In this document: positions 1-6,531 of the stretch, one piece after another
Position numbering within the stretch: the first letter of the stretch is position 1
How the letters are laid out: each line of letters begins with the position of its first letter
Virus record (IMG/VR): IMGVR_UViG_3300030450_002812
Span: 1 to 35,242 of that record
Direction: 5' to 3' (one strand)
Source: a virus
Length of the DNA stretch: 35,242 nucleotides
Notes under the pieces: generated by a model
The model's database searches: none
What the model was told of the DNA's origin: nothing
The model's input: only the letters and a program-made list of their open reading frames with translations
Position numbers and translations under genes: made by a program

Positions 1-4
1 TTCC

Positions 5-22
5 CTTTATATCTATCCCCTT
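5..22. repeat. Iteron-like 18-mer, copy 1
   Basis: An 18-base word starting CTTTATATC and ending CCCCTT occurs here and again exactly at 93-110. The copy at the right end of the contig (35195-35211) matches 17 of the 18 bases. A related CTATCCCC core also occurs at 56-63. Repeats of this kind near a genome junction can mark a replication origin or a packaging signal; the role here is not known. Confidence 0.6.
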
Positions 23-53
23 AGATTAGAGCTAAGAGTTTTGCCTAGAGGAA
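6..53. repeat. Terminal direct repeat, left copy
   Basis: These 48 bases are identical to the last 48 bases of the window (35195-35242). Extending the match five bases further to the left gives only two more mismatches. This shows that the contig closes on itself or has a short redundant end. The repeat lies in a region that already contains shorter repeats, so it could also be a further copy of a local repeat family. A hairpin with arms CTTAG (20-25) and CTAAG (32-36) lies inside it. Confidence 0.9.
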
Positions 54-93
54 TCCTATCCCCATGATTATAAATCAGAGGTGGATTCTAGGC
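43..93. other. Long imperfect hairpin
   Basis: GCCTAG (43-48) and AATCC (52-56) pair with GGATT (83-87) and CTAGGC (88-93), leaving only AGG (49-51) bulged. Within the loop TGATT (65-69) pairs with AATCA (73-77) around ATA. The hairpin lies between the end of the rightward tiny-gene operon (if the genome is circular) and a possible leftward gene ending at 151. It could therefore be a terminator, an origin hairpin or a packaging site. No long T run follows it, which weakens the terminator reading. Confidence 0.55.
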
Positions 94-110
94 TTTATAT
101 CTATCCCCTT
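93..110. repeat. Iteron-like 18-mer, copy 2
   Basis: Second exact copy of the 18-base word found at 5-22. The sequence after it differs (GAGTTATCGC rather than AGATTAGAGC), so only the word itself is conserved. It directly follows the long hairpin at 43-93. Confidence 0.6.
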
Positions 111-150
111 GAGTTATCGCTTCGGATATGCCTATGAGTTATAAATCTTA

Positions 151-342
151 CTATAATTCACGCTCTAATTCCATTTTCGGTAGTAAGCTACCTATCAGAT
201 CAAGTTTAGAGTTCGTCTTTGATTGTGGCTTTACTGAATCCCTTATTGTAACCACTTTTATAAATCCCTTATGCAATAAGTACATAATCCAAACCATAAG
301 GACTAATATTATAAGCAATCTGATTATATTTTCCAAGTCCAT
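151..342 (-). CDS. Possible small membrane protein
   Basis: A 63-residue reading frame with one strong hydrophobic segment at about residues 7-23, followed by a basic and polar tail. That charge pattern suits a single-span membrane protein with a cytoplasmic C terminus. No Shine-Dalgarno site precedes the ATG. A frame on the opposite strand (128-409) covers the same bases but looks less like a protein. It would be the only minus-strand gene in this part of the genome. I do not recognise a family. Confidence 0.4.
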   Translation of the reverse strand: MDLENIIRLLIILVLMVWIMYLLHKGFIKVVTIRDSVKPQSKTNSKLDLIGSLLPKMELEREL

Positions 343-396
343 TTTGAAATTTAATTATATTTCTCGTCTGAATTTGCACTTTGTTATATTTTTTGT

Positions 397-426
397 TTGC
401 ATTTGGTAAACATTTTATTTTATATT
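397..426 (+). promoter_or_regulatory. Candidate early promoter
   Basis: TTGCAT (397-402) and TATATT (421-426) are separated by 18 bases, a usable sigma70-like arrangement. The TATATT box ends exactly six bases before the ATG at 433, so transcription would start at or next to the start codon and give a leaderless mRNA. This fits the lack of a Shine-Dalgarno site for the first gene. The box also reads TATATTTG, the shape of the Bacteroidota -7 element, but the strong ribosome sites elsewhere do not favour that phylum. Confidence 0.45.
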
Positions 427-432
427 TGAAGC

Positions 433-663
433 ATGAAACTAAAATATTTTAATTATACAAAACTAAAAGAAAAGATAAAAGAGTCTGGGCTAAAATCTAA
501 GTTTATAGCAGATAAGCTAGGCTTTCACCGAATAACATTAACCTTTTATTGTACTGGAAGACGTAATCCTTCTCACGAAACATTAAAACATATAGCAAGG
601 TTATGTCATTGCAAGCTAAGGGATTTTTATGACACCGAAAAAGAACACCAAGAAAAAAGCTGA
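433..663 (+). CDS. HTH transcriptional regulator (XRE/Cro type)
   Basis: This 76-residue protein has a helix-turn-helix of the phage Cro/CI type at about residues 24-57: a FIADKLG helix, a turn, then a recognition helix and a GRRNPS segment, followed by ETLKHIARL. The short length without a C-terminal oligomerisation or cleavage domain is more like Cro or an early regulator than a full CI repressor. It is the first gene of the plus-strand operon and overlaps the next gene by 35 bases. There is no Shine-Dalgarno site, and the promoter box is placed for leaderless translation. No integrase is seen, so a lysogeny role is not supported. Confidence 0.8.
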   Translation: MKLKYFNYTKLKEKIKESGLKSKFIADKLGFHRITLTFYCTGRRNPSHETLKHIARLCHCKLRDFYDTEKEHQEKS

Positions 664-994
664 GAATATAAATACTATTGTCAAGAATTATAAAGACAAT
701 GTGGATTTGAAGAGGCACGATCTATCTAATGGCAGGTGGTACGAATCCAAGAATAAGTATTATATTTCAGTTACGAGTTTTGATTCGATAGTAACTAAGG
801 GCGAACATTATGATAATTGGCTAATGACTAATGGCTTTGATGCAATAAGAATAAGAGATGAAAAGGCTTTGATCGGAACTATTGTCCACGCTTATATAGA
901 TATGCTTGTTGAGGGCGAAGACATAGATATTAAGCAAGGCTTTAACTATAATGGTCAGCATTATAATTTTGGGTACAATTCTGATGAAGAATAA
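629..994 (+). CDS. RecB-like nuclease, N-terminal part (split gene)
   Basis: A 121-residue protein matching the N-terminal half of phage PD-(D/E)XK (RecB/Cas4-like) nucleases. After a lysine-rich start come the segment YYISVTSFDSIV (44-55) and the helix motif GTIVH (83-87), followed by a VEGEDID segment where the family continues toward its catalytic half. The frame stops at 994. The catalytic half appears 230 bases later in another frame (1225-1707), with a third open frame bridging the gap. The parts may work as separate subunits, be joined by frameshifting, or be a broken gene. The start overlaps the HTH gene. Confidence 0.6.
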   Translation: MTPKKNTKKKAENINTIVKNYKDNVDLKRHDLSNGRWYESKNKYYISVTSFDSIVTKGEHYDNWLMTNGFDAIRIRDEKALIGTIVHAYIDMLVEGEDIDIKQGFNYNGQHYNFGYNSDEE

Positions 995-1241
995 TAAAAT
1001 AGAAATCGCTTTTTCAAATTATAGGAACTTTCTTGCTAAAAAGAAGGATTTGACCTCTAGTTTGCGAAGTTTTACAGAAAGAACCAAGCAATGTGCTGTT
1101 GAGTATGTAGATATGGTAAGTGATTGCAAAGAGCCTGGATTTACTATGGCATTTGACAAAAGACCTATCAATTTCTACCCACGATTATATTATATAACAT
1201 ACAAAGGGATAAGGATACTACCACATGATGATACCAAGTAA
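951..1241 (+). CDS. Unknown 96-aa frame bridging the split nuclease
   Basis: This frame overlaps the end of the upstream nuclease part by 44 bases and the start of the downstream part by 17 bases. Each junction is a +1 frame step. The product is polar and mixed in composition, with two cysteines (in KQCAVE and SDCKEP), and looks like real protein rather than chance reading. In related nucleases as I recall them, the two flanking parts are joined by only a few tens of residues, so this segment is extra. The start could be ATG 951 or ATG 984; neither has a good ribosome site. It may be an insertion domain, an independent small gene or a remnant. Confidence 0.4.
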   Translation: MVSIIILGTILMKNNKIEIAFSNYRNFLAKKKDLTSSLRSFTERTKQCAVEYVDMVSDCKEPGFTMAFDKRPINFYPRLYYITYKGIRILPHDDTK

Positions 1242-1707
1242 AGAGATTAATAAAAGGCTTATGGGTTTCTGTAAGTTTTGGGATGATTATAAACCAATCG
1301 CATTTGCCTCAGAAATTCAATTACACCATAAGGATATCCCATTTTGTGGGACTGCTGATTTTGTAGGTATGATAACAGATCCAAAGACTGGTAAGGCTGA
1401 TATTACTCTTGTTGATTATAAAACTGGCCTCCCTTATAAGGTACATCAAATTCAGTTATCTGCTTATGCAATGATATGGAATAAGCTATTTCCCAAGTAT
1501 AAAATAACAAGGACTGCATGTCTACACCTTAAAAGCACTTGGATTAAATCACCGACCTATACCCTTAAATATTATGATATTGATTATAATTTGGTGAAGG
1601 ATTCCTATAATATTTGGAAATGGCACAATTCTGATGCTAAGGGAAATGAGCCAACACCACGATTTAAAAAAGAATTTGAAACGAAGTTTAGTTTAAAGGA
1701 GAAGTAA
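1225..1707 (+). CDS. PD-(D/E)XK (RecB-like) nuclease, catalytic part
   Basis: A 160-residue protein carrying the whole PD-(D/E)XK active site: E30 (ASEIQ), D45 (GTADF), D64 and K66 (VDYKTG), and the RecB-type QxxxY motif at Q77-Y81. Such proteins cut or trim DNA ends with Mg2+ and usually act in phage recombination or host DNA breakdown. The family's N-terminal helical motif (GTxVH) lies upstream in a different frame. ATG-ATG at 1225 overlaps the stop of the middle frame, which allows translational coupling. Because all catalytic residues are here, this part could be active alone if it folds. Confidence 0.7.
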   Translation: MMIPSKEINKRLMGFCKFWDDYKPIAFASEIQLHHKDIPFCGTADFVGMITDPKTGKADITLVDYKTGLPYKVHQIQLSAYAMIWNKLFPKYKITRTACLHLKSTWIKSPTYTLKYYDIDYNLVKDSYNIWKWHNSDAKGNEPTPRFKKEFETKFSLKEK

Positions 1708-1709
1708 AA

Positions 1710-1889
1710 ATGAAATATTACAAAACAGTAACACTGAGAAGTACAAGTGAAAGTCAAATAAATCTACCAAAGGCTGCTTGGTCAAAATTAGGTTGGAAGT
1801 TAAATGATAAGCTTAAGATGACATTTGCATTTAATGGTCCTTGCGCTGATGCAGAGCCTGTATCTTTATGGATAGAAAAAGAAGATTAA
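1710..1889 (+). CDS. AbrB/MazE-like small DNA-binding protein
   Basis: A 59-residue protein with a strong ribosome site (AAAGGAG, eight bases before the ATG). The segment INLPKAAWSKLGWKLNDKLK (17-36) has the layout of the swapped-hairpin AbrB/MazE fold: a beta strand, PKA, then LGWKLNDKLK as in LGIKxGDKL. Such proteins bind DNA as dimers and act as transition-state regulators or antitoxins. No toxin-like gene lies next to it, so a phage regulator is more likely. It sits between two recombination-type genes of the same operon. Confidence 0.55.
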   Translation: MKYYKTVTLRSTSESQINLPKAAWSKLGWKLNDKLKMTFAFNGPCADAEPVSLWIEKED

Positions 1890-1911
1890 TTAAACTAAGG
1901 AGAAGTAACCA

Positions 1912-2283
1912 ATGAAAGTGAAATATACAACAGGAAAATTTCAAGTAGAGGCCGAAGGTAGCACGACTGAGATATTTAAGCAGTTGGCAGCTTTTGACAG
2001 CGTATTTGGAAATTGTAAGAATAAAGCTAATGATAGTGAGAATATAGGCTTTAGACATAGAATCGTAGATGAAAATGACTACTTTGAAATGTATGATAAG
2101 GATAGTGGTCACGTTCTTAAGTTTGGTAGGACTAAAAAAGATGGCAGTTTATTTCCTCGTAGGAAAGACCCAGAGGGAAATTGGCTTGATAATGGTGGTT
2201 GGGTTAAGTGGGATCCAAATGCACCAAGTGTTAAGCAAACAAAGTCTGCACCTGCTAAATCAGATGAGGAAATTCCCTTTTAA
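1912..2283 (+). CDS. Single-strand DNA-binding-type protein with SSB acidic tail
   Basis: A 123-residue protein with ribosome site AAGGAG. It ends in SDEEIPF, very close to the DDDIPF tip that bacterial SSB proteins use to recruit repair enzymes. The middle (LKFGRTKKDGSLFPRRKDP, then GGWVKW) matches my memory of a conserved phage protein. In those relatives a four-cysteine zinc site lies before this segment; here only one cysteine remains. The likely role is binding DNA during replication or recombination. The OB fold itself is not obvious, so the function is inferred from the tail and the neighbours. Confidence 0.5.
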   Translation: MKVKYTTGKFQVEAEGSTTEIFKQLAAFDSVFGNCKNKANDSENIGFRHRIVDENDYFEMYDKDSGHVLKFGRTKKDGSLFPRRKDPEGNWLDNGGWVKWDPNAPSVKQTKSAPAKSDEEIPF

Positions 2284-2708
2284 TGATTAAAATTTATATA
2301 AACAAGAATGGTAAGGAATACTGGGCAGATGGCGACAAGGTGTTTTCTTGGTTATATGAACGATATATAAAAAATGAGGGAAGGAAAGCAAAGGGAAAAC
2401 CTGTGCCTTACTCAGAAAAATTAGATAACTTCTTTGGAGAGATTGTTTTAGACAAGCAATGGTTATCTGACATGGGTAAGGCCTTTCCTGGGATTAACAT
2501 TAAAAATGAGTTAGATAAAGCTAAAATGTGGCTTATATCTAACAAGTCTTATAAAAAAGACCTCAAAAAGTTTTGTTATAACTGGATTAGTAGAGCGACA
2601 CCTAATATGGTCGATGAGCCAGTAAAAAGTAAGAAAGAGATAGAAAAAAGAAATGAATTAGCCAAGGCATTTAAAAAAATGGAGCAAAAATACAAAAATG
2701 ACAGATAA
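2283..2708 (+). CDS. Phage replication-protein-like (C-terminal domain type)
   Basis: A 141-residue protein that starts on the stop codon of the SSB-like gene (TAATG). Residues 60-105 (KQWLSDMGKAFPGINIKNEL, then KMWLISNKSYKKDLKKFCYNWISRA) resemble the C-terminal domain of phage replisome-organiser or DnaD-like proteins, which ends in a helical segment of the type WLxxNPxKKxKxFxxNWLxR. The C-terminal tail is a lysine/glutamate-rich helix. This is the best candidate for a replication initiator or helicase loader. The usual N-terminal winged-helix part is short or missing. Confidence 0.45.
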   Translation: MIKIYINKNGKEYWADGDKVFSWLYERYIKNEGRKAKGKPVPYSEKLDNFFGEIVLDKQWLSDMGKAFPGINIKNELDKAKMWLISNKSYKKDLKKFCYNWISRATPNMVDEPVKSKKEIEKRNELAKAFKKMEQKYKNDR

Positions 2709-2844
2709 TCAAAAACACCTAGAGATTATATATGAAGCCCTAGAGGTAGCAAGAGAGGGTCTAAAGCAGATGACCGAGAATCCTATCGCTGTTAAAACTC
2801 TTGCAGAAATTGATAAAATAACTACCAAAGTCTTCGATAATTAA
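2698..2844 (+). CDS. Small helical protein, unknown
   Basis: A 48-residue frame starting inside the end of the replication-like gene with an ATG overlap. The product is predicted helical (EIIYEALEVAREGLKQM, then KTLAEIDKITTKVF) with no cysteines or membrane segment. No family is recognised. Its position and tight overlap support it as a real small gene of the operon. Confidence 0.55.
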   Translation: MTDNQKHLEIIYEALEVAREGLKQMTENPIAVKTLAEIDKITTKVFDN

Positions 2845-2866
2845 TTATATTATGGAGGCTACCCAT

Positions 2867-3142
2867 TTGAAGGTTTTTCCAATCCTTTCTTTTCCTTCAT
2901 CGTTAAATTTTAACAGGGTAGCCACTCTTTTTATGTATGGACTCCAAGAAAAATTACCAAGAAGCGAGTATAACTGCGATATGTGCAAGGCTTATTATAT
3001 GTTTGAGGTGAGTTTTGCCTTTCATACCTTTGAAGTGCTGCCTCTAACACCATCTAAGAAGCTGAAAATCTGCAAAAAGTGCGCAATTAGAGAAGGAACC
3101 TTTAAAAATGCAAAACAATTTAACGAACATTTCGGTAAATAA
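2867..3142 (+). CDS. Small zinc-binding protein, two CxxC knuckles
   Basis: Cysteine pairs CDMC and CKKC, about 30 residues apart, suggest one bound zinc. I choose the TTG at 2867 because GGAGG (2854-2858) lies eight bases before it; other choices are ATG 2852, which overlaps that ribosome site, or ATG 2933, which has none. With the TTG start the protein is 91 residues and begins KVFPILSFP. The function is unknown; it resembles small zinc proteins of uncultured phages from memory. It ends on the start of the next gene. Confidence 0.6.
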   Translation: MKVFPILSFPSSLNFNRVATLFMYGLQEKLPRSEYNCDMCKAYYMFEVSFAFHTFEVLPLTPSKKLKICKKCAIREGTFKNAKQFNEHFGK

Positions 3143-3582
3143 TGCCTAACTATACTGAATCTTTTAAAAAAAGGAATACAATCAATATAGCAGAGGAAAA
3201 ATGCGTAGAATATTTAAAAAACAGCAGTATTCTGTACACTAGGTATGGATTTGACTGCTTACACGATGTACCTGCGAAAGATTTTATAAAAATTCCAGAG
3301 AATTTAAGATCCACACCAGATTATATGATATTTAGAGATTCTGCTTACTTTTTAGAAGCAAAAGGATGCTTTGACATACTAAAATTAAAGTTAAGTGACT
3401 TAAAAGCTTATAATTTTTGGAATAATCTCTGCAAACTTTATATTTTTACTTATTCTACTAAGTTTAACGAGCATAAAATAGTTGAGCTTGATAAAATTAC
3501 AGAAATAACTGCCAGTTGCAGTATAGATTACTATGAAGACAATGGAAAAGCATATTATAAAATACCTTGGGAGAAAATATGA
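3142..3582 (+). CDS. PD-(D/E)XK nuclease-like protein
   Basis: A 146-residue protein with a compact restriction-endonuclease-like site: D60 in STPDYM, E72 and K74 in LEAKGC, and further lysines on the following helix (ILKLKLSDLKAY). E19 in an N-terminal helix could be the fourth ligand. The spacing fits small phage endonucleases or resolvases that cut branched DNA. It overlaps its neighbours at TAATG and ATGA. It is the second of three nuclease-type genes in this operon. The substrate cannot be told from the sequence. Confidence 0.6.
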   Translation: MPNYTESFKKRNTINIAEEKCVEYLKNSSILYTRYGFDCLHDVPAKDFIKIPENLRSTPDYMIFRDSAYFLEAKGCFDILKLKLSDLKAYNFWNNLCKLYIFTYSTKFNEHKIVELDKITEITASCSIDYYEDNGKAYYKIPWEKI

Positions 3583-3926
3583 TAAAAGAAATGGAAAAAC
3601 AATATCCAGAATGTACAAATGAATTACTAGATAACTTTGACAGAGCATATAAGCTTTGGTGTCAAAAGCAACATGACTATTCAGATTCTAATATCCGACT
3701 TGGGCTAGACCTTTCCTCCACATCCGAGCGTTCGCAAAACAATAGGTTGGCCCAGTTGGGTATCGTGATAAGACTGAATGACAAAATCAGCAGATTGATT
3801 AACTTGTATAAGAAAGACATGGTAGAGACGTCTGCTGTGAGCGAGTCTATAGAAGATACATCTATTGATATAATGAACTATGCAAATATGCTTATGGTTT
3901 TAAGAGCAGATAAGTGGGGTAAGTGA
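3579..3926 (+). CDS. Nmad1/DUF1599-like protein
   Basis: A 115-residue all-helical protein. The KQHDYSDS segment (30-37), IRLNDKISRL (64-73) and SIEDTSIDIMNYANM (90-104) match the pattern of the DUF1599 family, also named nucleotide-modification-associated domain 1, which is related in shape to MazG-type pyrophosphatases. Such proteins occur in phage clusters that alter nucleotides or DNA. I start at ATG 3579 because GGGAG lies six bases ahead; an upstream in-frame TTG is less likely. A methyltransferase gene follows two genes later. Confidence 0.6.
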   Translation: MIKEMEKQYPECTNELLDNFDRAYKLWCQKQHDYSDSNIRLGLDLSSTSERSQNNRLAQLGIVIRLNDKISRLINLYKKDMVETSAVSESIEDTSIDIMNYANMLMVLRADKWGK

Positions 3927-4108
3927 TGAATTGTTGGCATTGTAATAGCGAGGTTATATGGGGTGGCGATCACACCTATGAAGATTATGGTAAGGAAGGT
4001 GAAGGGATTGTAAGTAATTTAAGTTGCAGTAAGTGTAATGCGTTTTATTTATGTTATATAGGAGATGAAGATGAGTCACCCAAGCAAAATGATAAATGTT
4101 ATAAATAA
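3926..4108 (+). CDS. Small zinc-ribbon protein
   Basis: A 60-residue protein with cysteine pairs CWHC (residues 3-6) and CSKC, the typical frame of a zinc ribbon, and an acidic C-terminal tail. It may be a DNA- or protein-binding adaptor; the function is unknown. The ATG at 3926 overlaps the stop of the preceding gene (TGATG). An in-frame GTG three bases earlier is possible. The last 38 bases overlap the methyltransferase gene in another frame. Confidence 0.6.
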   Translation: MNCWHCNSEVIWGGDHTYEDYGKEGEGIVSNLSCSKCNAFYLCYIGDEDESPKQNDKCYK

Positions 4109-4742
4109 TGACTTTAGAAAGTGTAAAATTCCAAATGGGCTAATAATTACTGATCCTCCTTATAATCAAGGGTATTCATATAATAAATATAAAGATAAAA
4201 TGTCCGAAAAAGACTACATTCAACTTTTATCAAGCATACCAACGCCCTGTGTAATAATTCATTACCCTGAAGAAACTATCAATATTCTTCCAAAAGCAAT
4301 CAAATCAAAATGCGAACAGGTTGTTTGTTGGGTTTATAATTCAAACACAGGAAAGCAAAGTAGGTTAATATCTTGGTGGGGATGTAAGCCTGATTTTAAT
4401 AAAGTTAAACAACCATATAAAAATTTAGAAGACAAAAGAATCCAACAAAGGATAAAAGAAGGTAAAATTGGTTCTAAGTTATATGACTGGTGGAGTATTA
4501 ATCAAGTAAAAAACGTAAGCAAAGAAAAGACAGCTCACCCTTGCCAAATACCTGAAGAATTAATCCAAAAAATAATTTTAACAACTGCCAAGAAAAACGA
4601 AACAATTATAGATGTGTTTGCAGGCAGTGGTACAACTGGTATGGCAGCAAAGAAATTGGGATATAACTCAATATTATATGAAATTGATGAAAGTTATTGC
4701 GAGATAATAAAAAAAAGAACACAACAAGGAGTATTATTTTAA
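4071..4742 (+). CDS. DNA methyltransferase, beta class (N6A or N4C)
   Basis: A 223-residue protein with catalytic motif IV TDPPY (27-31) before the S-adenosylmethionine motif I DVFAGSGTT (181-189). This is the beta-class order of N6-adenine and N4-cytosine DNA methyltransferases. It transfers a methyl group from SAM to DNA. No restriction enzyme partner is next to it, so an orphan methylase protecting phage DNA from host restriction is likely. I choose ATG 4071 (AGGAG six bases ahead); ATG 4065 directly abuts that site. The first six residues, MSHPSK, are also the start of the next gene's product. Confidence 0.85.
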   Translation: MSHPSKMINVINNDFRKCKIPNGLIITDPPYNQGYSYNKYKDKMSEKDYIQLLSSIPTPCVIIHYPEETINILPKAIKSKCEQVVCWVYNSNTGKQSRLISWWGCKPDFNKVKQPYKNLEDKRIQQRIKEGKIGSKLYDWWSINQVKNVSKEKTAHPCQIPEELIQKIILTTAKKNETIIDVFAGSGTTGMAAKKLGYNSILYEIDESYCEIIKKRTQQGVLF

Positions 4743-5116
4743 TGAGCCACCCATCGAAGATTAAGGGCAACAAGTTCGAGAGAGATGTAGTAAAAAAAGC
4801 AGAATTATTTGAGATAGATGGTAAGCGTGCATGGGCATCAGATGGCAGATCATTAGGTTTAGATGCTGAGGTTGATGTTGTTATAGGTAATAAAAAATAT
4901 AATGATGAGATGCATGTTCAATGTAAGATAAGAAAGCGTTTACCAGAGTATATCTTTCCTAAAAATGATGCTATAGATAGCCACGTTATTAGAGAAAATA
5001 GAGGCGAGGCCTACATAGTACTTAGGTATGATGATTATCTTGCAGAAATGCGTAGATATCGGCAGTTAAAAGACGAACTAGAGCTATATAAGCCTACCAA
5101 ACCTGAACAAACTTAA
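4742..5116 (+). CDS. Holliday-junction-resolvase-like nuclease
   Basis: A 124-residue protein starting MSHPSKIKGNKFERDVV. It follows the archaeal-type resolvase pattern: E13 in the first helix (FERD), D45 in the strand EVDVVI, and QCK (60-62) in place of the usual ExK. Such enzymes cut branched DNA in recombination or before packaging. GGAG lies ten bases before the ATG. It is the last gene of the plus-strand operon and runs 23 bases into the end of the opposing tail operon. No clear terminator lies between the two operons. Confidence 0.7.
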   Translation: MSHPSKIKGNKFERDVVKKAELFEIDGKRAWASDGRSLGLDAEVDVVIGNKKYNDEMHVQCKIRKRLPEYIFPKNDAIDSHVIRENRGEAYIVLRYDDYLAEMRRYRQLKDELELYKPTKPEQT

Positions 5117-6095
5117 AAGAAATTTCAAATACGCCATGTGCTACTTGAGTTATGCTTGTAGATTTTTGGTCTAGCTTCACCATGTAAAATTCATTCTTAT
5201 CTCGATTTGGCTGCAGTACGTGCTTCAATTTTCCCCCCAAAGTCCTAGATAAATACGTTCCTATTATAGAGGATGTTTCGGCAAACCCACCACTAGTGTA
5301 TGTTCCTGCTGAACTTCCAGATTGTATTGCATTGAACATATCGGTCTTATCTACATACGAAAATTTCATATCCCAAGTCTTTCTTCCAGTTAATCCAGCG
5401 CCTGAGAAATTTATAGTATCATTGTCGTCATCTTTTATTGTAAATGGTGGCAAGTCTCCCCAATTTGGTGAGCCAGAGTAAGAAACGTGAGTTAAATCTT
5501 TTCCTGCGATAGTTCTCTTGCTCTGCACGCCTTCGTGAGAGTATCCCATTTTGACATTAAGGTCTGGGCTTACAGGGAAGTCAAGGTATGTTCCAAGTGA
5601 AAAGCAACCTATATTGTAGTTGTGTGAAGGGGATAATAATCCACCATTTTCCCAATTTGTGTCACGAATCCTAAAGTCAAATTGTACAAGTGTCTCTCCA
5701 ATGTCGATATCTGCTAGCATAAATCCATCAGAGGACACGCTTGAAAAGCTACCTACATTATCATCTGGAGTTATGTCAACATTGTTAGCCTCTAGTCTAA
5801 CTGTGACTGTATTGCCTCCAGTAAAAAGGTTGTGGTTAAGCACACCTACATAATTAGACGTACTAAGTAAATCTGAAAATCCATTGCTAGTTCCTTGACT
5901 CGCTGTAGGTACAAGAAGCTCAGAGTGGATTTCAAGAACTTCCCCTAACTGATAGTTAGTTGTTCTAACTGGATCCATATCCCATAATAATTTACTTCCT
6001 GTTGTTACACTTAATGGCATCCCAATAGAACGTGCGAATAAAACATTATCTATATATACTCTGGGTGTGCCTGGGACACTATATGTTTCTGCCAT
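5094..6095 (-). CDS. Tail-associated structural protein, last gene of late operon
   Basis: A 333-residue beta-rich protein (many TG, SG and GT turns, few cysteines) with ribosome site AGGAAGAG. It is the last gene of the minus-strand tail operon, two genes after the tail-tip protein, where phages often keep receptor-binding or distal tail components. No enzymatic motif is visible. It could be a distal tail protein or a fibre. The start overlaps the end of the preceding gene by 17 bases. Confidence 0.55.
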   Translation of the reverse strand: MAETYSVPGTPRVYIDNVLFARSIGMPLSVTTGSKLLWDMDPVRTTNYQLGEVLEIHSELLVPTASQGTSNGFSDLLSTSNYVGVLNHNLFTGGNTVTVRLEANNVDITPDDNVGSFSSVSSDGFMLADIDIGETLVQFDFRIRDTNWENGGLLSPSHNYNIGCFSLGTYLDFPVSPDLNVKMGYSHEGVQSKRTIAGKDLTHVSYSGSPNWGDLPPFTIKDDDNDTINFSGAGLTGRKTWDMKFSYVDKTDMFNAIQSGSSAGTYTSGGFAETSSIIGTYLSRTLGGKLKHVLQPNRDKNEFYMVKLDQKSTSITQVAHGVFEISFKFVQVW

Positions 6096-6531
6096 AACTC
6101 TTCCTTCTAAATTTTGGTGTTCTTTTAATTTTTATTCCCTTATAAGGGTATGTAATACTTCTTCTTGTTTCGCCTGACATACTTATAAAATCATCATACC
6201 ACTCCCACTTATCTTCAGACTCATCCCACTTGTCAGAAACTCTTTGGAATGTCGAGTCTAGGAGTTTTATTGATGCTGAGTCCTTGCCATTTGCGCCCCA
6301 TGATGTTGCTTTTTTAATATTCATCCATCCTTTGTAAGTAAAGAGCGTGTCTTGGACTTGGGTGTCTTTATTGAAGAATATTTTTATAATTTTATCTAAC
6401 ATGACAACTTTTCTTGCATTTATATTCATTTCAATAGACATCTTCCCACTATACTCTATTACTAAAATCTTAACTACTCCTTTAGAGTCGAAATCAACAT
6501 GGTCTTGATATTGTATTATAGATGCGCTCAT
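6079..6531 (-). CDS. Tail protein, unknown
   Basis: A 150-residue protein starting on the stop codon of the giant tail gene (TAATG), so the two are translationally coupled. It is mostly beta-type in the first half, has a tryptophan- and aspartate-rich centre (SDKWDESEDKWEWYDDF) and ends in a strongly basic tail (KIKRTPKFRRKSYGR). No family is recognised. Position suggests a small tail-tip or baseplate component or assembly factor. Confidence 0.55.
   Translation of the reverse strand: MSASIIQYQDHVDFDSKGVVKILVIEYSGKMSIEMNINARKVVMLDKIIKIFFNKDTQVQDTLFTYKGWMNIKKATSWGANGKDSASIKLLDSTFQRVSDKWDESEDKWEWYDDFISMSGETRRSITYPYKGIKIKRTPKFRRKSYGRNI

Noticed and set aside
128-409. 93-residue plus-strand frame at the left end
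   Set aside because: No ribosome site and poor protein character; it overlaps repeats and a better minus-strand frame.
975-1010. Second CTGATGA followed by GAAA, like a hammerhead core
   Set aside because: The intervening bases do not form helix II and there is no matching cleavage strand; it lies in coding sequence.
2857-2923. Perfect 8-base inverted repeat (GGCTACCC/GGGTAGCC) followed by five T, like a terminator or attenuator
   Set aside because: It falls inside the coding frame that has the best ribosome site and a TTG start at 2867; the loop is over 50 bases, too long for an intrinsic terminator.
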